From NCBI GenBank assembly GCA_041486185.1, contig JBGPKX010000187.1:1-11472 (forward strand): a DNA stretch of 11,472 nucleotides. Reading direction: 5' to 3'. The stretch is from QHXW01 sp041486185 (GTDB taxonomy: Bacteria; Acidobacteriota; Terriglobia; Bryobacterales; Bryobacteraceae). This document shows positions 6,940-11,472 of this stretch, piece after piece. Each line of letters begins with the position of its first letter. The stretch's first letter is position 1. The notes under the pieces were generated by a model. The model made no database searches and was not told where the DNA came from. It worked only from the letters and a program-made list of their open reading frames with translations. The position numbers and the translations under genes are program-made.

Positions 6940-6995
6940 ATGGAATATCGGGGCACGTACAGTTTTTCGCGAGGCTGTGCTGCAATCGGGGCAAT

Positions 6996-7000
6996 GGGAG
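6996..7000 (+). promoter_or_regulatory. Ribosome binding site choosing the FecR-like start
   Basis: GGGAG lies five bases before GTG 7006 and is the best ribosome site in this region. ATG 7015 (MKLVIP) has only weak GTGAGC upstream, and ATG 6994 has CGGGG too close. This favours GTG 7006. Confidence 0.45.
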
Positions 7001-7005
7001 CCATT

Positions 7006-7908
7006 GTGAGCAAGATGAAGCTCGTTATTCCAGCCGTGGCCGTTGCCTGCATCGCAACCAACGCGCTGCGTTACATCGGCGTGGTCGCGGCCGAGGGAAG
7101 TTTTTGGGTCGATAGCGCGGGCGTTTCAGACCATGCGACGCTGTTTGAAGGCAGCACGGTGGAAACCACGGGTGCTACCGCCAAGCTGCGGATTGGGGCC
7201 ACCGTGCGGGTCCTCCTGGACGCCAACTCGCGGGCGCAAGTCCACGCAGACCGCTTGCTGTTGGAGAAGGGCCGCGGCCAGCTTGAAAGTGGAGCCAATT
7301 ACCGGATGGAAGCGCGCACGCTGCGCGTCACGCTGGGTTCGGCCGAGTCACGGGCAGTGGTGGCCATCGGCGATTCTGCGGTTGAAGTTGCGTCGCTCAA
7401 CGGACAGGTGCGCGTCGCCAATGCCGATGGTGTGCTTGTCGCCAACATCGAGGCCGGCCGTGCGGTGGAACTCCGGCTGGAGCAGGGCAGAGACACATCG
7501 GTTCTTACCGGATGCGTGGCCAAGGCCGGCAGTGCTTACATGATGCGCGATGAGGCTTCGGCGGTCACGGTGGAGCTGCGTGGGGCCGAAATGGCAGGGC
7601 AGACCGGCAAGCGCGTGCAAGTGACGGGCAAGGTGGTGCCCTCGGAGCGCGCCGAGGCCCCCGCGGACCAGGTGCTGCAGGCGACAGAAGTCAAGGTACT
7701 CGAGGCCGGATGTAGCGCCACCATTGTGGCCGCGGGAAATGGCTCACGCGCGCGATTTGTGCCGCACGTGAGCAGCATGGTGGCCCATCTGGGCGGCATC
7801 CCTGGCGCGGTAGTCGCGGGAGTAGGGGTCACGGCAGGCAGCGCCGTGGCGGTCAAGGCTATCCAGTCTCACCGTCATCAGGCGCCGCCCATCAGTCCCG
7901 GGCGTTAG
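7006..7908 (+). CDS. FecR-like domain protein with possible OB-like segment and C-terminal hydrophobic helix
   Basis: From GTG 7006 the protein is 300 aa. Residues 5-22 are a hydrophobic export or membrane segment (LVIPAVAVACIATNALRY). Residues 25-155 match the beta-rich FecR-like pattern (VVAAEGSFWVD, LFEGSTVET, NSRAQVHADRLLLEKG, LNGQVRVANADGVLVANIEAGRA). Residues 166-236 (VLTGCVAKAGSAYMM, VTVELRGAEMAGQTGKRVQVTGKV, VLEAGC) resemble the small OB-like domain common in acidobacterial exported proteins, with cysteines at 170 and 236. A hydrophobic glycine/alanine helix follows at about 263-284. True FecR proteins pass TonB-receptor signals to a sigma factor, but there is no FecI, receptor or cytoplasmic anti-sigma segment here, so that role should not be assumed. 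It is probably a cell-envelope protein. The open frame continues upstream to 6199, but that part is antisense to the transporter. Confidence 0.75.
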   Translation: MSKMKLVIPAVAVACIATNALRYIGVVAAEGSFWVDSAGVSDHATLFEGSTVETTGATAKLRIGATVRVLLDANSRAQVHADRLLLEKGRGQLESGANYRMEARTLRVTLGSAESRAVVAIGDSAVEVASLNGQVRVANADGVLVANIEAGRAVELRLEQGRDTSVLTGCVAKAGSAYMMRDEASAVTVELRGAEMAGQTGKRVQVTGKVVPSERAEAPADQVLQATEVKVLEAGCSATIVAAGNGSRARFVPHVSSMVAHLGGIPGAVVAGVGVTAGSAVAVKAIQSHRHQAPPISPGR

Positions 7909-7916
7909 TGCGCCCG
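7899..7916. terminator. GC hairpin at the convergent FecR-like/nuoH junction
   Basis: A perfect 6-bp stem, CGGGCG (7899-7904) and CGCCCG (7911-7916), with loop TTAGTG spanning the FecR-like stop codon. It sits in the 18-bp convergent gap before the nuoH stop. Neither side has a T-tract, so termination is only suggested by position. Confidence 0.3.
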
Positions 7917-7926
7917 CTCCACCGCT

Positions 7927-9096
7927 CTAAATCATCCCTAACAGCGCGTTCACCATCACCGCGCCCATGCCGATCGGGATCATGTATTTCCATCCGATAT
8001 TCATGAGCTGGTCGTAACGGAAGCGCGGGAATGTGCCGCGGAACCAGATCAGCAGATAGATGACCAGAGAGACTTTAAACAGGAACCAGAACAAGCCGAT
8101 CGCCGCGCTGTTCACCGGCGGCAACAGGAACAGGATGCCGACCGCGATAAGCAGCAGTGCCACCATGACCAGAACCTTCTGTTGCAGGGGATCGCGCAGT
8201 TTCTTCACCAGCAGCAGACTGCTGCCGCCGGAGCCCGCGAACACCAAGAACGGAAGAACGTAATCGATGGGCGCAAGCCAGTGGACGTTGGGGAAGGGCC
8301 GCAGCCACCCGCCCCAGAACAGCGTTACGGCCACGCTGCATGCCACGAAAATGTTGGCATACTCCGCCAGAAAGTAGAGCGCCCATCGAAAGCCGCTGTA
8401 CTCCGTATGGAAGCCGGCGACAAGTTCCGACTCGGCTTCCGGCAGGTCGAACGGCGCGCGGTTGGTCTCCGCCGTTGCGGAAATCAGGTACACGACAAAC
8501 GGCACCAGCATGAATCCATAGTTCGAAAACACAAACCAGATACCTCGCACCTGCTGCGCTCTCACGATGCCCTGCATGCTCAGCGTGCCTGCCACCATAA
8601 GCCCCGAGAGCAGAGCGAATGAGAGCGCCACCTCATAACTGACCAGTTGCGCCGCGCTGCGCAGGGCCCCCAGCAGCGGATAGTGGCTGTTCGAAGACCA
8701 GCCGCCTAGAATGATTCCCAGAATGCCCACAGCCGACATCGCCATGATGACCAGGATTCCTACGTTGACATCGGCCACAAACAGATACTGGCTGAACGGC
8801 AGCACGGCGAACGAGGTGAGCGCCGTAAACGTGGAAATCACCGGCGCGATCCAGAAAATGGACCGGTCGGCATCGGTGGGAATGATGTCTTCTTTGAGCA
8901 GCAGCTTGAGGGCGTCCGCTATGGGTTGCAGCAGGCCGTGCGGGCCGACACGCATGGGGCCCAGCCGGACCTGAAAGTCGGCCAGCACCTTGCGCTCGAC
9001 CAGCGTCAGATAGCCCGCGATCAGCGGGAATACCGCGATGATTACGATCGTCACCGCGATGGGGACGAAGAGGGGGTTTTGGAGGACGGTATTCAT
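7927..9096 (-). CDS. nuoH: NADH-quinone oxidoreductase subunit H
   Basis: NuoH is the membrane subunit of respiratory complex I that joins the peripheral arm and helps form the quinone chamber. The 389-aa product from ATG 9096 has the family hallmarks: LVERKVLADFQVRLGPMRVG at 32-51, QPIADALKLLLKEDIIP at 57-73, the acidic loop ETNRAPFDLPEAESELV at 210-226 followed by GFHTEYSGF, and WFRGTFPRFRYDQLMNIGWK at 351-370. It is longer than E. coli NuoH (325 aa), mostly through an extra segment at about 281-328 that includes a hydrophobic helix (VLVMVALLLIAVGILFLL). A TTG at 9105 would add three residues but lies within the palindromic repeat, so ATG 9096 is preferred; no strong ribosome site is seen. 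It follows nuoN in the same direction, whereas in the classic order nuoH lies between nuoG and nuoI. Confidence 0.96.
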   Translation of the reverse strand: MNTVLQNPLFVPIAVTIVIIAVFPLIAGYLTLVERKVLADFQVRLGPMRVGPHGLLQPIADALKLLLKEDIIPTDADRSIFWIAPVISTFTALTSFAVLPFSQYLFVADVNVGILVIMAMSAVGILGIILGGWSSNSHYPLLGALRSAAQLVSYEVALSFALLSGLMVAGTLSMQGIVRAQQVRGIWFVFSNYGFMLVPFVVYLISATAETNRAPFDLPEAESELVAGFHTEYSGFRWALYFLAEYANIFVACSVAVTLFWGGWLRPFPNVHWLAPIDYVLPFLVFAGSGGSSLLLVKKLRDPLQQKVLVMVALLLIAVGILFLLPPVNSAAIGLFWFLFKVSLVIYLLIWFRGTFPRFRYDQLMNIGWKYMIPIGMGAVMVNALLGMI

Positions 9097-9103
9097 GGTT
9101 TTC

Positions 9104-9171
9104 AACGCCGAGACGCGGAGACGCCGAGAAAAACATTACTAGACTTCTCGGCGCCTCGGCATCTCGGCGTT
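9104..9171. repeat. Palindromic intergenic repeat built of 8-bp units
   Basis: Left arm 9104-9130 and right arm 9145-9171 are inverted copies of 27 bases with 24 matches, around a 14-base loop. Each arm is three tandem 8-mers: ACGCCGAG, ACGCGGAG, ACGCCGAG on the left, and CTCGGCGC, CTCGGCAT, CTCGGCGT on the right. It nearly fills the gap between nuoN and nuoH. From general knowledge, GAGACGC/CTCGGCGT-type palindromes occur as dispersed intergenic repeats in several bacterial phyla. In mRNA it would fold into a long hairpin that could stop, pause or protect the nuo transcript. Confidence 0.85.
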
Positions 9172-9181
9172 AAGTCAGCTT

Positions 9182-10651
9182 TCATTTCAATAACGAACTC
9201 TGCGCGAACCGTAAAACCGGCTCGGGATAAATGCCGATCGCCAGCGTCAGCACGCCCGTGATGCCCAGCGCCAGCCGCAGCCCGAAACTGGTCGCTAGCG
9301 GGGCTTTCTCGGTCAGCTCGCCCACGAACATGATCCTGACCACGCGGAAGTAATAGTAAATCGCGACCGCCACATAAAGCGTCGCAATCACCGCCAGGAT
9401 GTAGTGGTGTGTTTCAATCAGCGACAAAAAGATGTAGTATTTGCCCAGGAATCCGGCCGTGGGCGGAATGCCGGCGAGCGAAAGCAGAAACACCAGCATC
9501 AGCACGGCATAGCCCGGGCTTTTGTACATGAGGCCCGCCATGTCATCCAGATCTTCGCCGATGATGTTCTTGCGCCGCATGGCCACTACTACGAGGAATG
9601 CGCCCAGGTTCATGAACGTGTAGACCAGAATGTAGACGGCGATGCCCTGGATTCCCGTGTCGTTGCCCGCGATCAGGCCCAGCAGCATGTATCCAGCATG
9701 CGAGATGGAGCTGTACGCCAGAAGGCGCTTGATATTCGACTGGCTGATGGCCGCGAGATTGCCGACGGTCATGGTGAGGACCGCCACGGCTGCGAGCAGC
9801 GGTTCCCAGGCATCGCGCGCGGAGGCCAGCGGTCCCAGGAAAATACGCAGCAGGAAAGCAAACGAAGCCGCCTTGGATGCCACCGACAAGTAAGCCGTGA
9901 TGGTTGTCGGCGCGCCCTCATAGGCGTCGGGCGCCCACATATGGAACGGCGCCGCGGAAATCTTGAACAGCAGCCCGACCGAGGTCGTCGCCATCGCCAG
10001 GAACACTACCGGGTCCCAGGTATCGCGCGCGCTGATGGCGGCCGTCACGTCGGAGAGTCGCGTCGAGCCCGCCAGGCCGTACATGATGGAGAAGCCGTAC
10101 ACCAGGAACCCGCTCGAGAAGGCACCCAGCAGCAGATATTTGATGGCCGCTTCATTGGAGCGCTTATCGCCGCGAAGGAAGCCCACCATCACGTAGAAGC
10201 AGATGGCCATCAGCTCCAGGCCGATGAACAGCGTGACCAGGTCCGTGCCGGCCGCCAGGAAGAACATGCCGCACTGCGCAAACAGCATGAGCGCGTAGTA
10301 CTCGCCATGATGCTCGCCTTCGATTTCGAGATAGTTATAAGAAACGATGGCCACAATGAGTGTAGCTATCTCAAAAACCCAATTGAAGAACAGCGCGAAG
10401 CGGTCGATGGTCAGCGCGCCCTGAAACGCGGTGATCTCGGTCAAGCCATTGGCCGTGAGAAACGCCTGCTGCCGCCACAGTCCGTAGCCCGTGAATCCCA
10501 GCCCCAGCACCACGAAAATCAGCAGCCATTTGCGCTGTTTCGGATTGGGAAACACCAGAAAATCGAAAAGCAGAATTGCGCAGCCGAACAGCGCCAGCAT
10601 GATGGCCGGGATCAGCGCGAAATGATCGGTGGTCGTATAGAACTGATTCAT
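9182..10651 (-). CDS. nuoN: NADH-quinone oxidoreductase subunit N
   Basis: NuoN is one of three antiporter-like proton-pumping subunits in the membrane arm of complex I. The 489-aa product has normal length and the expected charged residues within helices: Glu146 in GLELMAICFYVMVGF, Lys171 in IKYLLLGAFSSGF, Lys230 in LLFKISAAPFHMWAPDAYEG, and Lys404 in AGFLGKYYIF. The NIKRLLAYSSISHAGYMLLG stretch at 306-325 is diagnostic of the family. ATG 10651 overlaps the nuoM stop as ATGA, the usual sign of translational coupling, and a GGGGGCGG ribosome site lies just upstream inside nuoM. The reading frame is intact throughout. Confidence 0.97.
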   Translation of the reverse strand: MNQFYTTTDHFALIPAIMLALFGCAILLFDFLVFPNPKQRKWLLIFVVLGLGFTGYGLWRQQAFLTANGLTEITAFQGALTIDRFALFFNWVFEIATLIVAIVSYNYLEIEGEHHGEYYALMLFAQCGMFFLAAGTDLVTLFIGLELMAICFYVMVGFLRGDKRSNEAAIKYLLLGAFSSGFLVYGFSIMYGLAGSTRLSDVTAAISARDTWDPVVFLAMATTSVGLLFKISAAPFHMWAPDAYEGAPTTITAYLSVASKAASFAFLLRIFLGPLASARDAWEPLLAAVAVLTMTVGNLAAISQSNIKRLLAYSSISHAGYMLLGLIAGNDTGIQGIAVYILVYTFMNLGAFLVVVAMRRKNIIGEDLDDMAGLMYKSPGYAVLMLVFLLSLAGIPPTAGFLGKYYIFLSLIETHHYILAVIATLYVAVAIYYYFRVVRIMFVGELTEKAPLATSFGLRLALGITGVLTLAIGIYPEPVLRFAQSSLLK

Positions 10652-11472
10652 TGCGCCGCCCCCGCTTGAATAGCAGCCATCTTCGCCGCGTCTCCGTGTC
10701 GGCGCGTCCCCCCGCCGGCTCTTTGCACGCCGCCCTGATAATAATCCGGCCGCACGCGCTCCACAATCTGCTGCACCGGCTTCTCCAGCAAGTCAAAATA
10801 CGGCTTGGGATACACCCCGATCCAGATGGCCCATGCGATCAACGGCAGAAAAAGGACCATCTCGCGCAGACTCATGTCCGGCAAATGCAGATTGCGGCCG
10901 TTGGTCACCTGGCCTAGCATGGTTCGCTGATACAGCCAGAGCAGATACGCCGCGCCTAGAATCACGCCCATCACGGCGAAAGCCGCCCACGTATGGCTGG
11001 CTTCGAACGCGCCTTGCAGGATGGTGAACTCGCCCACGAAACCGTTGAGCAACGGTAGCCCCGCCGAACTGAGCATGGCAATCGCAAACACGATGGCATA
11101 CTTCGGCATCACATGGGCCAACCCGCCGTACTCTGCAATCTCGCGCGTGTGCCGCCGCTCATAGATGATGCCGATGATCAAGAACAGCATGCCCGTCGAG
11201 ATGCCGTGATTGATCTGCTGGATCACGCTGCCGGCGATGCCGTTCGGATTCATGGCGAAAATGCCCAGCGTGCAAAAGCCCAGGTGGCTCACCGACGAAT
11301 AGGCCACCAGCTTCTTCCAATCCTGCTGCATCAGGCTCACCAGCGCGCCGTAGATAATGCCGACGATCGAAAGCACCGCCAGAATCTGCACAATGGTCAC
11401 GTTGACCGACGCCTTCGGCACCAGAGGCAGCGAAAAACGGATGAACCCATATGTACCCATCTTCAGCAGCAC
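10648..11472 (-). CDS. nuoM: NADH-quinone oxidoreductase subunit M (5' end outside window)
   Basis: These 274 codons are the C-terminal half of NuoM, another proton-pumping antiporter-like subunit of complex I (full length about 500-530 aa). The window cuts in at VLLKMGTYGFIRFSLP, which carries the conserved membrane Lys of the central helix (window residue 4). It is followed by DWKKLVAYSSVSHLGF (51-66), QQINHGIS (85-92), and PLLNGFVGEFTILQGAF (140-156) with a conserved Glu (148). The protein ends in a hydrophilic tail of about 35 residues after ERVRPDYYQ, rich in Gly, Arg and Ala. Part of this tail is encoded by 8-bp periodic DNA (10684-10707) similar to the 9104-9171 repeat. The stop overlaps the nuoN start. 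The GTG at 11472 is internal, not a start. Confidence 0.96.
   Translation of the reverse strand: MLLKMGTYGFIRFSLPLVPKASVNVTIVQILAVLSIVGIIYGALVSLMQQDWKKLVAYSSVSHLGFCTLGIFAMNPNGIAGSVIQQINHGISTGMLFLIIGIIYERRHTREIAEYGGLAHVMPKYAIVFAIAMLSSAGLPLLNGFVGEFTILQGAFEASHTWAAFAVMGVILGAAYLLWLYQRTMLGQVTNGRNLHLPDMSLREMVLFLPLIAWAIWIGVYPKPYFDLLEKPVQQIVERVRPDYYQGGVQRAGGGTRRHGDAAKMAAIQAGAAQ

Noticed and set aside
6199..7005. Upstream part of the long plus-strand frame that ends at 7908
   Set aside because: This part lies opposite the DASS transporter and has Arg/His/Gln-rich composition. The real FecR-like protein begins near 7006, where a ribosome site and hydrophobic leader appear.
9404..10669. Plus-strand open frame of 421 codons
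   Set aside because: Fully antisense to nuoN. Its product is rich in Arg, Gln, His and Glu, which is the mirror of hydrophobic membrane codons, and it has no domain.
1..11472. Defence system, CRISPR array, prophage, tRNA or transposon
   Set aside because: No direct-repeat/spacer pattern, integrase, transposase, toxin-antitoxin pair, nuclease-helicase domain or cloverleaf was recognised on either strand.

Overview
The window looks like a chromosomal segment of a GC-rich Gram-negative bacterium, most plausibly an acidobacterium. This is inference from gene content: a CadC-type winged helix joined to TolB/PD40 repeats, a FecR-like protein with a possible OB-like tail, a lone ExbD of the MGM...DINMTPMIDVLLVL type, and a long NuoH. 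No rRNA or other phylogenetic marker is present. There is no tRNA, CRISPR array, transposase or phage gene.

Layout. Positions 1-1153 (minus) hold the first 384 codons of a fused gamma/alpha 2-oxoacid:acceptor oxidoreductase subunit (korA type), which runs off the left edge. A 264-bp leader region (1154-1417) upstream of it contains two perfect 7-bp inverted repeats. Positions 1418-2547 (minus) hold a secreted HEAT-repeat protein broken by a frameshift. An intact exbD lies at 2617-3018 (plus). Positions ~3060-3841 (minus) hold a winged-helix/TolB-like sensor gene with two frameshifts and no 3' half. A secreted HExxH metalloprotease-like protein lies at 4072-4695 (plus), followed by a convergent HAD hydrolase (4703-5311, minus) and a DASS/CitT-family dicarboxylate transporter (5413-6939, minus), with a strong stem-loop between the last two. 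A divergent FecR-like protein (7006-7908, plus) meets the end of a complex I cluster on the minus strand: nuoM (partial), nuoN and nuoH. nuoM and nuoN overlap by ATGA, while a palindromic 8-mer repeat element separates nuoN from nuoH.

How the parts relate. NuoM, NuoN and NuoH are membrane proton-pumping subunits of NADH:quinone oxidoreductase. KorA belongs to a ferredoxin-linked 2-oxoacid oxidoreductase, and the DASS protein most resembles 2-oxoglutarate/malate translocators, so 2-oxoacid metabolism and respiratory electron input lie close together. They are not one operon. The middle part (1.4-4.0 kb) is a patch of gene decay: all three frameshifts are repaired by restoring a single C on the coding strand, while exbD inside the patch and the flanking metabolic genes stay open.

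I did not find a convincing new multi-gene system. The most useful leads are the clustered single-base frameshifts, the 9104-9171 repeat element at a displaced nuoH, the structured korA leader and the extra segment in NuoH.
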